The position numbers and the translations under genes are program-made. This document shows, piece after piece, positions 1 to 13,196 of a DNA stretch of 64,000 nucleotides. Origin of the DNA: Paraescarpia echinospica (Eukaryota; Annelida; Polychaeta; Sabellida; Siboglinidae); contig CM034535.1 in assembly GCA_020002185.1 (NCBI GenBank), forward strand, positions 64,536,757 to 64,600,756, written 5' to 3'. A model generated the notes under the pieces. The model searched no databases. It was not told the origin of the DNA and worked only from the letters and a program-made list of their open reading frames with translations. Each line of letters opens with the position of its first letter. Position 1 is the stretch's first letter.

Positions 1-846
1 GGTTACAAACTTAAAAATTAATATTCTGTCACCTGTAGGTGACAAACATAGAAAATTTATATTCTGGACAACTATAGAGTGAAATATCCTACACTTTATT
101 GATATCAAATGCATTCTACTGTTCTGTTTACGCTTGCCATGCCTTGTGTAGATATGGTACTGTGTAAATCAATTGTATCAATATAGACTAATAATTACAG
201 ATTCACAATATAGTTGACACCTGAAACAACCAAATGTCAGCCATTAGAAGAGTTGACATAGTTCCGCTATACACAAACAAGAAATCTGTATTTGATTTAA
301 TCATTCTAGTGTCATCAACATATAGTAGAACATACATTTTCTACATCATCATCACTAAGGTTGTTGTAAATTTCACCAGCTGCCATGTCAAGTCTGTTAT
401 AATTGTGACTAACAGTGTTCAAAATTATTCAGGTAAATAGCAAATAACAAAGGAGACAAGTTTTCTCCTTGTGATAACTCTACATCACATGAGAAGAAGG
501 CTGATATAGCCCCCCAAAATGCAAAATGTTTACACTATCTAGTGATGTGGTTTTGAGAAGGGCCCTTGAGACTATCCCATAACAGTAGATTTTGTGTATT
601 GTGCCAGAAACAGAACCTGGCAGCTATTCCCCTTCCCAAAACATCTGTCACATGCATAGTCTGTGGCTTGCATGGATGTCTATTTTGATGCAGTTGTTAT
701 ATATGGAGGTTGTCTTTTCAGTAATGTAATTATAAGCAGGAAGTTTGTGAAATTAGTTATTTTAGGCCAAAGAAAAGTAATTCACGGTTTCTCATCAATG
801 CATGTATTTAAAAATAGGTGCCACAACATTTTATTTTCTATTATAA

Positions 847-1125
847 TTATTCCTCTAAATGCATGACATGGTGCAATAAGTGAACAAGTTTTCTCCTTGC
901 CATACCATTCTCACATGAGAAGAAGGCTGACACAGCCTGGCCCTGATTTATACATGATTTAGCATTTTTATACATGTTGTATACAACTTTCAACACATTA
1001 CCATTAATACCACATGAAATTATCTTAGACCACAGTGAGGACCGGTCTACTAAATCAAATGCTTTCTTATAATCGATGAAGGCACTATAAAGCCTTTTGC
1101 GTCGAGACAAATACAATTCAACCAA
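847..1125 (-). pseudogene. Non-LTR reverse-transcriptase fragment in AGTCC repeat copy 1
   Basis: The minus-strand frame encodes AFIDYKKAFDLVDRSSLW, which matches RT motif A of non-LTR retrotransposons, followed by a stretch typical of the region between motifs A and B. The fragment is only about 90 codons long and the frame shifts before motif B (the copy-3 version at 5872-6159 reads further, into a QGENLCPLLF motif). It has no start context, no endonuclease and no YXDD box. It is a passenger LINE relic inside the repeat unit, not a gene. It belongs to a different RT lineage from the CR1 copies in this window, because the flanking residues differ. Confidence 0.8.
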
Positions 1126-3576
1126 TACCCCTATCTGAACACTGCCTTTTCTTCACCTATTACATTCGCGTTGTTTAGGTATGTGGTCAGTCTGGTGTTC
1201 TGAACAATCACTAAGGATTAATGAACAATTGTGCAGAATGTCACCCACCTGGCAGGTTTAATTGATCTATTCAGCAATGAGGACACTGCTTAGGCCTCAC
1301 TTTGGACACTGTCACTCACAGTGTTGTGTATTGTCTTAGTTGGTGCATTGAGCTAATCTACTTGACCATGAATCAGTGGTGGCTCTGGTTGTGTATTACA
1401 CCCAGCTGTGGAGCTAAGATTCTCAGCCTGCTATTGTTTGATGGAAACTGTGACTAATCTGTAATTGGTCACTGGCAGTAGCTTGTGTCAATGGACAGCA
1501 TTAAGCCACTAGATCCCTGTTAAACTGGACAGTTGCCTGTAGGTTTTAAACTGTGTCAAACAGTGAGTCTACATTTTGCTCTCAAATAATCTGTCCTCTT
1601 AGTTTTACACATAAAGACATAATCTGGGATAACTTGATAAGTCTTTGTAGCAGCACATTTGTACTTCCAGTGTATCATTGCAACATAACATACATATTAC
1701 ATACTGTGTGCCACATTTAAATGTTGTGCATGTAATATTTCCATGCAATCCATTTGCAAATATAATTTAAAACTTCAACAGCCGTTTTCTTCATTTTCAC
1801 TTTTTGACCCCTAACATGTTCAATGCTCCATAACTTTGCCAATTTTTGTAGCAGTCATATTTTTTGAAACCGTGTAAAACACCCTACCAAACCTTTACAA
1901 GGATGTAAGAAAACAATGTTACAATTTTTCCGACTTATCACTCATTTGGTCAGCTGTGGTCACATATAGACGTATTACTCCAAAGGACTTCAGGGCCACT
2001 TGGCCCATTTTTAGTCCTTTGGCCGAAGGTCCAAGGGACTATTGCCATCACTCTGCGTCCGCCGTCCGCTGTCCGCCGTCCGCCGTTAGCTGCCGTATCT
2101 CAGAAACCGTTCAGCAACTTTTTGTCTAATTTTGCATAGACATATCTTGGGGCACTGCCACTATGCACGAGAAATCTGTATTTGATTGAATCATTTTAAG
2201 GGCTCCCTAGGGCCTCCAAGGACCCCAAAACTGGTAAAAATTTAACATTTGGCCTATTTTTTCAAAAACTGTTCAGCAACTTTTTTTCTAATTTTTCATA
2301 GATGTATCTTAGGGTGCTGCCACTATATACAAGAAATCTGTATTTGATTAAATCATTCTAAGGGCACTTAAGGGGCCCCCAAAGTGCAAAAGGTTTACAT
2401 TATCTAGTGATGTGGTTTTGAGAAGGGCCTTTGAGACCACCCCCAACAGTAGATGTTGTGTATTGTTCCACAAAGTCAACAGCTGTGACTAATCTCTACA
2501 GCCTAGTCCATTGAGACCTTGACTAATCTTTAATTGGTCACAGCACCCAGGCAGAGTAGACACACTTGACCCCTGTTAGACTGAACAGTTGCCTAACACT
2601 TTTAAACTGTATCTTCAAAACTATTGATTTTCTATAATTGCAAGTTGTGTTTATTTTGATGTTCATTTAATTATTATAAAATGGTGTGACTGTGGTGTCT
2701 ATTGGTTAAAGATGTATTGTCTGTAGAAACCTGTAGGTGACAAACATAGAAAATTAATATTCTGTCACCTGTAGGTGACAAACATAGAAAATTAATATTC
2801 TGGACAACTATAGAGTGAAATATCCTACACTTTATTTATATCAAATGCATTCTACTGTTCTGTTTACGCTTGCCATGCCTTGTGTAGACATGGTACTGTG
2901 TAAATCAATTGTATCAATATAGACTAATAATTACAGATTCACAATATAGTTGACACCTGAAACAACCAAATGTCAACCATTAGAAGAGTTGACATAGTTC
3001 CGCTATACACAAGCAAGAAATCTGTATTTGATTGAATCATTCTAGTGTCATCAGCATATAGTAGAACATACATTTTCTACATCATCATCACTAAGGTTGT
3101 TGTAAATTTCACCAGCTGCCATGTCAAGTCTGTTATAATTGTGACTAACAGTGTTCAAAATTATTCAGGTAAATAGCAAATAACAAAGGAGACAAGTTTT
3201 CTCCTTGTGATAACTCTACATCACATGAGAAGAAGGCTGATATAGCCCCCCAAAATGCAAAATGTTTACACTATCTAGTGATGTGGTTTTGAGAAGGGCC
3301 CTTGAGACTATCCCATAACAGTAGATTTTGTGTATTGTGCCAGAAACAGAACCTGGCAGCTATTCCCCTTCCCAAAACATCTGTCACATGCTTAGTCTGT
3401 GGCTTGCATGGATGTCTATTTTGATGCAGTTGTTATATATGGAGGTTGTCTTTTCAGTAATGTAATTATAAGCAGGAAGTTTGTGAAATTAGTTATTTTA
3501 GGCCAAAGAAAAGTAATTCACGGTTTCTCATCAATGCATGTATTTAACAATAGGTGCCACAACATTTTATTTTCTA

Positions 3577-3861
3577 TTATAATGATTCCTCTAAATGCAT
3601 GACATGGTGCAATAAGTGAACAAGTTTTCTCCTTGCCATACCATTCTCACATGAGAAGAAGGCTGACACAGCCTGGCCCTGATTTATACATGATTTAGCA
3701 TTTTTATACATGTTGTATACAACTTTCAACACATTACCATTAATACCACATGAAATTATCTTAGACCACAGTGAGGACCGGTCTACTAAATCAAATGCTT
3801 TCTTATAATCGATGAAGGCACAATAAAGCCTTTTGCGTCGAGACAAATACAATTCAACCAA
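3577..3861 (-). pseudogene. Non-LTR reverse-transcriptase fragment in AGTCC repeat copy 2
   Basis: This is the same RT motif-A remnant as at 847-1125, with one residue difference in the motif region (Cys instead of Ser before AFIDYKK). It is frameshifted at the same place, just after the FFSCENG stretch. The shared lesion shows that it predates the tandem amplification. Confidence 0.8.
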
Positions 3862-5871
3862 TACCCCTATCTGAACACTGCCAGTTCTTCACCTATTACA
3901 TTCGCGTTGTTTAGGTATGTGGTCAGTCTGGTGTTCTGAACAATCACTAAGGATTAATGAACACTTGTGCAGAATGTCACCCACCTGGCAGGTTTAATTG
4001 ATCTATTCAGCAATGAGGACACTGCTTAGGCCTCACTTTGGACACTGTCACTCACAGTGTTGTGTATTGTCTTAGTTGGTGCATTGAGCTAATCTACTTG
4101 ACCATGAATCAGTGGTGGCTCTGGTTGTGTATTACACCCAGCTGTGGAGCTAAGATTCTCAGCCTGCTATTGTTTGATGGAAACTGTGACTAATCTGTAA
4201 TTGGTCACTGGCAGTAGCTTGTATCAATGGACAGCATTAAGCCACTAGATCCCTGTTAAACTGGTCAGTTGCCTGTAGGTTTTTAACTGTGTCAAACAGT
4301 GAGTCTACCTTTTGCTCTCAAATAATCTGTCCTTAGTTTTACACATAAAGACATAATCTGGGATAACTTGATAAGTCTTTGTAGCAGCACATTTGTACTT
4401 CCAGTGTATCATTGCAACATAACATACATATTACATACTGTGTGCCACATTTTAATGTTGTGCATGTAATATTTCCATGCAATCCATTTGCAAATATAAT
4501 TTAAAACTTCAACAGCCGTTTTCTTCATTTTCACTTTTTGACCCCTAACATGTTCAATGCTCCATAACTTTGCCAATTTTTGTAGCAGTCATATTTTTTG
4601 AAACCGTGTAAAGCACCCTACCAAACCTTTACAAGGATGTAAGAAAACAATGTTACAATTTTTCCCACTTATCACTCATTTGGTCAGCTGTGGTCACATA
4701 TAGACGTATTACTCCAAAGGACTTCAGGGCCACTTGGCCCATTTTTAGTCCTTTGGCCGAAGGTCCAATGGACTATTGCCATCACTCTGCGTCCGCTGTC
4801 CGCCGTCCGCCGTTAGCTGCCGTATCTCAGAAACCGTTCAGCAACTTTTTGTCTAATTTTGCATAGACATATCTTGGGGCACTGCCACTATGCACGAGAA
4901 ATCTGTATTTGATTGAATCATTTTAAGGGCTCCCTAGGGCCTCCAAGGACCCCAAAACTGGTAAAAATGTAACATTTGGCCTATTTTTTCAAAAACTGTT
5001 CAGCAACTTTTTTTCTAATTTTGCATAGATGTATCTTAGGGTGCTGCCACTATATACAAGAAATCTGTATTTGATTGAATCATTCTAAGGGCACCTAAGG
5101 GGCCCCCAAAGTGCAAAAGGTTTACATTATCTAGTGATGTGGTTTTGAGAAGGGCCCTTGAGACCACCCCCAACAGTAGATGTTGTGTATTGTGCCACAA
5201 AGTCAACAGCTGTGACTAATCTCTACAGCCTAGTCCATTGAGACCTTGACTAATCTTTCATTGGTCACAGCACCCAGGCAGAGTAGACACACTTGATCCC
5301 TGTTAGACTGAACAGTTGCCTAACACTTTTAAACTGTATCTTCAAAACTATTGATTTTCTATAATTGCAAGTTGTGTTTATTTTGATGTTCATTTAATTA
5401 TTATAAAATGGTGTGACTGTGGTGTCTATTGGTTAAAGATGTATTGTCTGTAGAAACCTGTAGGTGACAAACATAGAAAATTAATATTCTGTCACCTGTA
5501 GGTGACAAACATAGAAAATTAATATTCTGGACAACTATAGAGTGAAATATCCTACACTTTATTGATATCAAATGCATTCTACTGTTTTGTTTACGCTTGC
5601 CATACCTTGTGTAGACATGGTACTGTGTAAATCAATTGTATCAATATAGACTAATAATTACAGATTCACAATATAGTTGACACCTGAAACAACCAAATGT
5701 CAACCATTAGAAGAGTTGACATAGTTCCGCTATACACAAGCAAGAAATCTGTATTTGATTGAATCATTCTAGTGTCATCAGCATATAGTAGAACATACAT
5801 TTTCTACATCATCATCACTAAGGTTGTTGTAAATTTCACCAGCTGCCATGTCAAGTCCGTTATAATTGTGA

Positions 5872-6159
5872 CTAGCAGTGTTCAGAATTATTCAGGTAAA
5901 TAGCAAATAACAAAGGACACAAGTTTTCTCCTTGCCATACCTCTACACATGAGAAGAAGGCTGACACAGCCTGGCCCTCATTTATACATGATTTAGTATT
6001 TTTGTACATGTTGTATACAACTTTCAACACAATACCATTAATACTGCATGAAATTATCTTAGCCCACAGGGAGGACCGGTCTACTAAATCAAATGCTTTC
6101 TTATAATCGATGAAGGCACAATAAAGCCTTTTGCGTCGAGACAAATACAATTCAACCAA
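5872..6159 (-). pseudogene. Non-LTR reverse-transcriptase fragment in AGTCC repeat copy 3
   Basis: Third copy of the RT remnant. It reads from motif A (AFIDYKKAFDLVDRSSLW) through to QGENLCPLLFAIYLN, the motif-B-like region that is frameshifted away in copies 1 and 2. It therefore keeps an older, less damaged state of this fragment, although the array around it has lost about 420 bp next to it. Confidence 0.8.
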
Positions 6160-6420
6160 TACCCCTATTTGAACACTGCCTGTTCTTCACCTATTACATT
6201 CACTTTGTTTAGGTATGTGGTCAGTCTGGTGTTCTGAACAATCACTAAGGATTAATGAACACTTGTGCAAAATGTCACCCACTTGGCAGGTTTAATTGAT
6301 CTATTCAGCAATGATGACACTGCTTAACAAGATTTAACAAGATTGCCATCCAGAGAATTAACTCTAGATGGCAGGTGGACAAGGAAGCCCTTTGGCTTAT
6401 CGAGAGTCCAACCCTTTTAT

Positions 6421-9304
6421 CTACATATATCCAGCCCTTCTGAGGTATGTGTCGATTTTATTTTTAAACATATTCACACTACTAGCACCCACACAATCAT
6501 CAGATAATCTGTTCCATTCATTCACCGTCCTTTGTGAAAATGAGAACTTTCTCACGTCTAATCTACACTGCTCCTTTACTAATGTAACTTCATGTCCTCT
6601 AGTCTTTCTATCTTTCTTAACTGAAAAAAACATATTTCTATCAATATTTTCATAACCATTCAATATTTTAAACACTTCTATCTGATCTCCTCTCAATCTC
6701 CTGGTCTCTAGTGTTGTTAAACCACATTCTTTTAGGCGTTTTTCATAACTAAGATCCCTCAGTTTTTGTATCATTTTAGTCGCTCTCCTCTGTACTCTTT
6801 CTGGCATATCTATGTCCTTCTTGCGGTATGGCCTCCACGCTTGTATACAATATTCTAAATGAGGCCTAACTATTGTTTTGTACAGTGGTATTATTAGTTC
6901 TTTTTCTTTATATGCTATATTTAGCCTAATCAATCCAAGGATTTGATTTCCCTTTGAAGCTGCAATTCCACACTGCTCTGAAACCTTCATGTCAGCACTA
7001 ATTGTCAGCCCTAAGTCTTTTTCTTTTACAGTAGTACTTAGTACAGTTCCCCCCATTGTATATTCTACATATTCGTTCCCATGTCCTGTGTGGAGGCATT
7101 TACATTTTCCAAAATTGAACAACATTTGCCACTTTTCAGACCATTTGATCAACCTGTCAAGATCATCTTGTAAATGCTGTCTATCACCATCACTTTCAAT
7201 CCTTCTAAACACTTTTGTATCATCTGCAAATTTCAACACCTTACTAGCTATATCATCGTCCAAATCGTTTATATATATTAAGAATAATATAGGTCCCAGT
7301 ACTGATCCCTGTGGAACCCCACTCAAAACTGATTTCCAGTTTGAAGCCTCCCCATCAACAACTACCCGTTGTCTTCTGTCAATCAGCCATTTTTCTATCC
7401 AGTTAATTATACAATTTCCTATGCCATGAGCTTTTAGTTTAAGCAATAATCTCTGATGTGGCACTTTGTCGAAAGCTTTTTGAAAATCTAAGTAGATGAT
7501 ATCTACTGGTGATCCATCATCTACCCACTTAGTGATATCTTCCAAAAAACATAACATATTTGTTAAGCATGACCTCGCTTTTAGAAACCCATGTTGAGAT
7601 GGGTTTATCAAGTTATGTTTAACAAGAAAATCCACCATGTGATCTTTAATTAGTGTTTCTAATAATTTACAAATCACCGATGTTAAACTAACTGGTCTAT
7701 AATTATTTGACTTGTTTCTCGAACCTTTTTTTAAATAACGGTATAATGTTTGCTTCTTTCCATTCTAAAGGAACCACTCCCTCTTCTAATGACAAGTTAA
7801 AAACTGTTGCAAGCGGTATGCTAATTTGTTTTACAATTTTCACTAGTAGTTTGGGTGGAATACCATCCACTCCAGGTGATTTATTTTCCTTCATAGCCCT
7901 AATTTTCTTAGCTACCATTTCTGGGGTTACAATTAACTGTCTTAAATAGTCTGATTCTGCCCCCTTGAACTTAGCCTCTGGTACTGGCAGTGAACTAGTG
8001 TCTTCTCTGGTAAACACTGAACTAAAATACTCATGTAGGTCTTCAGCCATTAAGAATCCTTCTGATATTATATTTCCAGCACTATCTTCTAGAGGACCGA
8101 CCTTATCTCGAACTTTCTTTTTGCTTCGAACATACGCATAAAAACTCTTGCTGTCATGTTTTATATTACAAGCTAATTTATGTTCATAGCTTCTCTTTGA
8201 ATTTCTAATTTCAGCTGTAGCTTGGTTTAGTGCTTCTTTATAAATGTTGTAGTCTTCGTCATTGCCAGTACGTCTATAAGCCTTCCACATCATTTGTTTA
8301 TACTTAATTTTTTTTAAGTATTTCTTTCTGGTCCGTTTCCCTTGTTTTTTGAAGGGAACAAATTTATCTACGATGCACTCTATTTCATTCTTTAAGATAT
8401 TCCAGCATTCTCTTGCTGTCTTATTCTTCAGTGTATTATTCCAGTCTATCTTTGCTAAATATTTCCTCATTTCCTTATATCTTCCTTTGTGGAAATTTCT
8501 CCTCAACTGCTTTTTATTATTTCTTTCTGATTTTACTTTAATGGTAAAATGTATCTGGTTGTGATCACTACTTCCAAGAGGCTCACATAATTTAACATTG
8601 TCAACTAATTCATTCTGTGAGGACAAAACTAAGTCTAACACATTCTCTCCCCTGGTTGGTTCTAGCACATGTTGAGAAAGGAAACTATTTTGTACTAAAA
8701 CTAAAAACTTGTGGTCCTCACTACCCATACTCTGTAGAGATTTCCATTTTATATGCCCATGGTTAAAATCCCCCATAATAACACAGTCCCGTTTGCTCAC
8801 TTCCCTTATAGCGTTTTGTATTTTTTCATTCTCTTCTATGCTTATGTTTGGACTTCGATAAACTAATCCAACCGTTAACGTTGAGTTTCCTGTAACTATG
8901 TTACACCAAACAGCTTCTTCGCAATCTGCTTCTCTGTCTAATTTTATTTCATAAGCCTGGATAGATTCTTTAATATATAAAATAACTCCACCTCCCCTTC
9001 TTCCTATTCTATCTTTCCTAAATATTACATATCCTGTCAGTCCCAATTCGGCATCTGATATATCGGTGGTTGCCCATGATTAGGTTATACCTATTATGTG
9101 AGGGTTAATATCTTCTACCATAATGTTTAGTTCATTTCTTTTGTTTACTATACTCCTTGCATTTAAACAAACACATTTATACCAAGCTTCAGAACAGTTT
9201 TCCAGACTGTTCTTTGCTGAATTATTTTTGCTGCCTTTATCTATGCCTCCAGTTTCAGGCTTCTCTGCGAGTCCCCCCTGCAAATTTAGTTTAAATAGAT
9301 GCAA
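6421..9304 (-). pseudogene. CR1 ORF2 (endonuclease plus reverse transcriptase), copy A, broken
   Basis: The APE-type endonuclease occupies about 9304-8550 (motifs LNARS, GGGVILYIKE, MGDFNH and SSDHN) and the RT about 7950-6900 (DFQKAFDKVPHQRLL, SGVPQGSVLGP and FADDTKVF). There are two lesions relative to copy B. One is a TAA stop at about 9078-9080, exactly at the catalytic Glu of the endonuclease ITESW motif. The other is a one-base A insertion in the poly-A run near 7725-7732, which shifts the frame just after KEANIIPLFKK. The frame resumes at 7677 and ends with LRRAGYM. The element cannot make a full ORF2p. Confidence 0.92.
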
Positions 9305-10678
9305 CCTGTCCCACTGTCAACAGATCGCAGCAGATTCTCTGAGAATACTGCTGCCCCTTTCCACTTAGATGGAGGCCATCTCTCATGTACATATCTTCTC
9401 TCCCAACAAAGTACCCCCATAAATCTATGAATCCCACGCCATCTTCCTCACACATCTGCTCAACTAGTGCGTTGATCGCCATCCTCTTACAGTTTCTGTA
9501 TCTTGCCCCCCTTCCTCCCATTACTGGCAAAATTCCTGAGAGAATAACCTGTTCCACTCTTATCTTCTTTAGCTTCCTCACTAGATGTCTGTACTTCTGA
9601 ACTATACCAGTTGTTCCCTCCTTGTCTGCATTGTTTGTCCCAACGTGTACTAGTATAGACCCTCCCTTGCCATGCCCCAATACCTTCTCTACCCTTTCGG
9701 TCACATGCTCTATCCTAGCCCCCGGTAGACATACAACAACGTCCTTCCCCTCGCATATAGTCTTGTCTGTTTTTCTCAGAATTGAATCGCCCATAAACAC
9801 TCTCTCTTTTCTCTTTGCCCCTCAATCACTGCCTCGGAGTAGCTCCTCCGGTTTGCATATGTCTGGTTGTTGTCTTTTCCTCTTGTCGTCTTCTCTCCTG
9901 TCACATTCTCTTCCATTCCCTTCTTTCCTGTCGCGTTTTCTCTTGTCCCCTTTCCTCCTGTCATCTTCTCTTCTAGCACATTTACTCTCACTTCCTTTCG
10001 TCCCTTCTTCTTTCCTCCCATCACATTTTTCTTCTCTCCTCTCCCGTCCCTTTTCCCCGGCTACCTCCTTCACTACGGTCACTTTCTCCCCTGTCACCTT
10101 CACGCCTGTCATGTTTTCTGTTTTTTGCTGAACACTCTGGCTTCTTCCATCAGTCTTCTGTCTCACAGTCTTACCAACTGCCTCTGTGGTATCTACCTCT
10201 TCACCACCTGTATCGCTGTCGTGTCTCTCCTCGTTCTCTACAGTCTGACTACCTGCTGATCTATCCCCACTGGCCCGTTTTCTCTTCCTCTGCCGAACAC
10301 TTTTCCTCCGTCCCTCTGTTTTCTCAATGTCTTGTTCCTTCACACCGGTCACCTTCCTTCCTCTCAGTCTCCTTTCTTCAGTCTCCGTGTCACAACTCTG
10401 CTCCTTCTGTGTTGTAGAATTCTCAACTCTCTCCGCGTCATCCCTCTCTGCTCCATCTATTTCTATGTTGAGTCTCGCCTCCATCTCCTTCACTATATCC
10501 GTCAACTTACACACCTCCTTCATCAGACATTCCACCCCATACACCGAAAGGTGAATCCGTCATCTTTGGTCTCTGCCCATGATTTTGGACAGCCAGACAA
10601 CGCAAAATCCACCCAGCTCTGGCAGTCGTTGCAAACTAGGTGTCGTTTTGCCCTGAGTTGCCGCTTGCAAGGTGCCAT
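9291..10678 (-). pseudogene. CR1 ORF1 (PHD-like finger, charged linker, SGNH esterase), copy A, broken
   Basis: The start ATG at 10676-10678 begins MAPCKRQLRAKRHLVC. The cysteine-rich N-terminus (CNDCQSW, GCPKSW) matches the intact ORF1 of copy B. A small deletion near 10535 removes part of the second cysteine cluster and shifts the frame. The middle is a repetitive Lys/Glu/Arg-rich segment, and a further frameshift falls near 9820. The SGNH esterase (9800-9291) retains block I (FMGDSI), block III (ILVHVGTNNAD) and block V (DGLHLSGKG). So the catalytic residues survive but the protein is split into three frames. Confidence 0.88.
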
Positions 10679-11979
10679 ATCAGAATTTATTTATGTTCAA
10701 AGTAGTTTTATGTAGTCTTTGAAAAGACTTTTCTGTGTACAATTTACACCAGATTGTTTAGGTTATAGTTAGTTATATTTGTTAACAAACAGTGACACAC
10801 CGTGCCTTACCTAGTTACGATGTCGATGACAATGTATTCAAGTTAGGCTTAAATACAAGGTAGTCTTTACAAAGACTGTTTCCTGTGTACTATTATACAC
10901 TTTAAAAGATTGCTATTTCAGGTTTTAATTACTCATCTAACTACACCGATTATCTCAAATAACGCTATTCTATTGTCGTTCACGGTACGCTAACTTCGCC
11001 AGTGACCTACTTTGTAAACAACGTTCCGATTACATTAGCGTCCCCAATTATCGCTCGCAAATCGCCTACTTTTAATCTACCCTAGATTACTCCCTCTAGC
11101 TAACTTTTAACAAAAAATATTGCTTAATATATATCTATAATTACGTTATGTATCCTATACGCTCAATAATATCACTTATCTTGATCAAATATCCTTATAT
11201 TTTCGCAAGTTTGCTGCACCAAATTCAAATCAATTCACTACTGGAAGTCCCCCAAAATGAATTGGGCCTCACTCTGGACACTGTCACTCACAGTGTTGTG
11301 TATTGTCTTAGTTGGTGCATTGAGCTAATCTACTTGACCATGAATCAGTGGTGGCTCTGGTTGTGTATTACACCCAGCTGTGGAGCTAAGATTCTCTGCC
11401 TGCTATTGTTTGATGGAAACTGTAACTAATCTGTAATTGGTCACTGGCAGTAGCTTGTGTCAACAGACAGCATTAAGCCACTAGACCCCTGTTAAACTGG
11501 ACAGTTGCCTGTAGGTTTTAAACTGTGTCAAACAGTGAGTCTACCTTTTGCTCTCAGATAATCTGTCCTCTTAGTTTTACACATGAAGACATAATCTGGG
11601 ATAACTTGATAAGTCTTTGTAGCAGCACATTTGTACTTCCAGTGTATCATTGCAACATAACATACATATTACATACTGTGTGCCACATTTGAATGTTGTG
11701 CATGTAATATTTCCATGCAATCCATTTGCATATATAATGTAAAACTTCAACAGCCGTTTTCTTCATTTTCACTTTTTGATCCCTACCATGTTCAATGCTC
11801 CATAACTTTGCCAATTTTTGTAGCAGTCATATTTTTTGAAACCGTGTAAAGCACCCTACCAAACCTTTACAAGGATGTACGAAAACAATGTTACAATTTT
11901 TCTGACTTATCACTCATTTGGTCAGCCGGGGTCACATATAGACGTATTAGTCCAAAGGACTTCAGGGCCACTTGGCCCA

Positions 11980-13196
11980 TTTTTTTAAATAACATGTTGA
12001 CATACTGCACTACAGATAAGTCCTTGAAAAAAACAGTCCTACATTGCCATGTATGATATACATTTGACAAATTTTTCCTTAACAATCTGGGTATATTCCA
12101 CACATAATGCGCTAGTAAGCAGTCTCAACTGCATGTTTGATTAATTTTAAACCAGTGCCCACTAGGGATGAAAGTGGACCAAATCAGGATAATGGATTCA
12201 CTCAAAATCAACGTTATTTCATTTCTGTCCCATATGTAACAACACAACTAGGGGCATTATGTATGGGACAGCGGATTTCCACTAATTGTTAGTCATACCT
12301 TACCAAATTATTGCACTGGATCAATTTTTTAATCTTTTGGGCCGAGGGTCCAACGGACTATTGTCATCACTCTGCGTCCGCCGTTAACTGCCGTATCTCA
12401 GAAACCGTTCAGTGACTTTTTCTCTAATTTTGCATAGACATATCTTAGGGTAGTGCCACTATGTACGAGAAATTTGTGTTTGATTGAATCGTTCTAAGGG
12501 CCCCCATGGCCTTTTTTTTTTTAAATTGTTCAACAACTTTTTCTCTAATTTTGCATATACATTTCATGTGGTAGTGCCACTGTACACAATACATTTGTAT
12601 TTGATTGAATTATTCTAAGGGCATCAAAGGTCCACTAAAATGCTAAATGTGCTAACTAAATTGTCTAATGCAGCAGCAGATCTATCATCCTTACAGTCCT
12701 TTTGTTCAACTAATTCCTTTTCCTACAACATATGTCACACATCAAAGGAATTAAAGTTATAATGAATAAGGTGGAGGCTTTTTGTTATGAAAGACATTAG
12801 AAGTTTAATTCTTTCCTCTTGTTTTATATTTAAAATACCTTGTTGAAATTGTGTTATCCCTGCCAGTTTACACAAAACCGCTAAAAACCGATGCACTTTC
12901 TAAGGAATGCTCAGGAAGGAAGAAAATGCATAAACTATATCAATAAATGTCACAATTTGTCGGATACCTGATAAATGCTCTTAATTTGAAATGTTATGTT
13001 ATTTTGAAACATCCCATATGCATACGTTCCTGTGCATTCAGCATTGTCTCTTCTTTATTTCAGTCAACTGTTTATTTGTTAACATGTTCCTTCATACATT
13101 GCCACATTCATTTTGAATCACCATTCCTATATTACAATACATATTCATAGAATACGATTGAACATTCACATCATCTATTCACCTATAATGTTTCAG
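11980..13196. other. Non-coding stretch with a partial AGTCC-family repeat
   Basis: No convincing gene. At 12335-12660 there is a degenerate AGTCC-family head (atcttttgggccgagggtcc) followed by two of its subrepeats. The remainder is AT-rich unique sequence leading to the polypyrimidine tract and AG before the caspase exon at 13197. Upstream caspase exons (prodomain and start of the large subunit) are not visible here. Confidence 0.6.

Larger units (their letters stand above)
6327..11264 (-). mobile_element. CR1-type LINE, full-length but inactive (copy A)
   Basis: The borders are defined by comparison with the uninterrupted array copies: array sequence stops after cactgctta at 6326 and resumes with ggcctcact at 11265. 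On the minus strand the element runs from a 5' leader of about 590 bp (11264-10679) through ORF1 (10678-9291) and ORF2 (9304-6421) to a 3' tail ending in direct repeats of atcttgttaa. ORF1 and ORF2 overlap by 14 bp in different frames. Both ORFs are broken. PHD-like finger plus SGNH esterase in ORF1, with endonuclease plus RT in ORF2, is the known CR1 architecture. Confidence 0.92.
1..11979. repeat. Head-to-tail array of a 2.73-kb AGTCC-family repeat (three copies)
   Basis: Three tandem copies with a period of about 2,734 bp. Copy 1 is cut by the window start (1-2012), copy 2 is complete (2013-4746), and copy 3 (4747-11979) is split by a CR1 insertion at 6327-11264. Each unit starts with agtcctttggccgaaggtcc and ends with gtccaaaggactt followed by cagggccacttggccca. 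Inside each unit are a GTCCGCCGTCC-rich head, 100-150-bp subrepeats containing ctgtatttgattgaatca, and a minus-strand reverse-transcriptase remnant. No ORF looks selected. The family recurs elsewhere in the window, so I read it as a dispersed repeat that has also been tandemly amplified. Whether it is a transposon or a satellite-like unit is inference. Confidence 0.85.

Noticed and set aside
1..6326. CRISPR-like array because of regularly spaced subrepeats (ctgtatttgattgaatca type)
   Set aside because: The genome is eukaryotic, spacing and spacer length are irregular, and the subrepeats belong to the 2.73-kb unit.
9622..10131. Plus-strand frames of 130-170 codons opposite CR1 ORF1 (also at 24951-25925 and 16541-17037)
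   Set aside because: They are antisense to the Lys/Glu-rich linker of ORF1, which yields Ser/Phe/Pro-rich open frames on the other strand.
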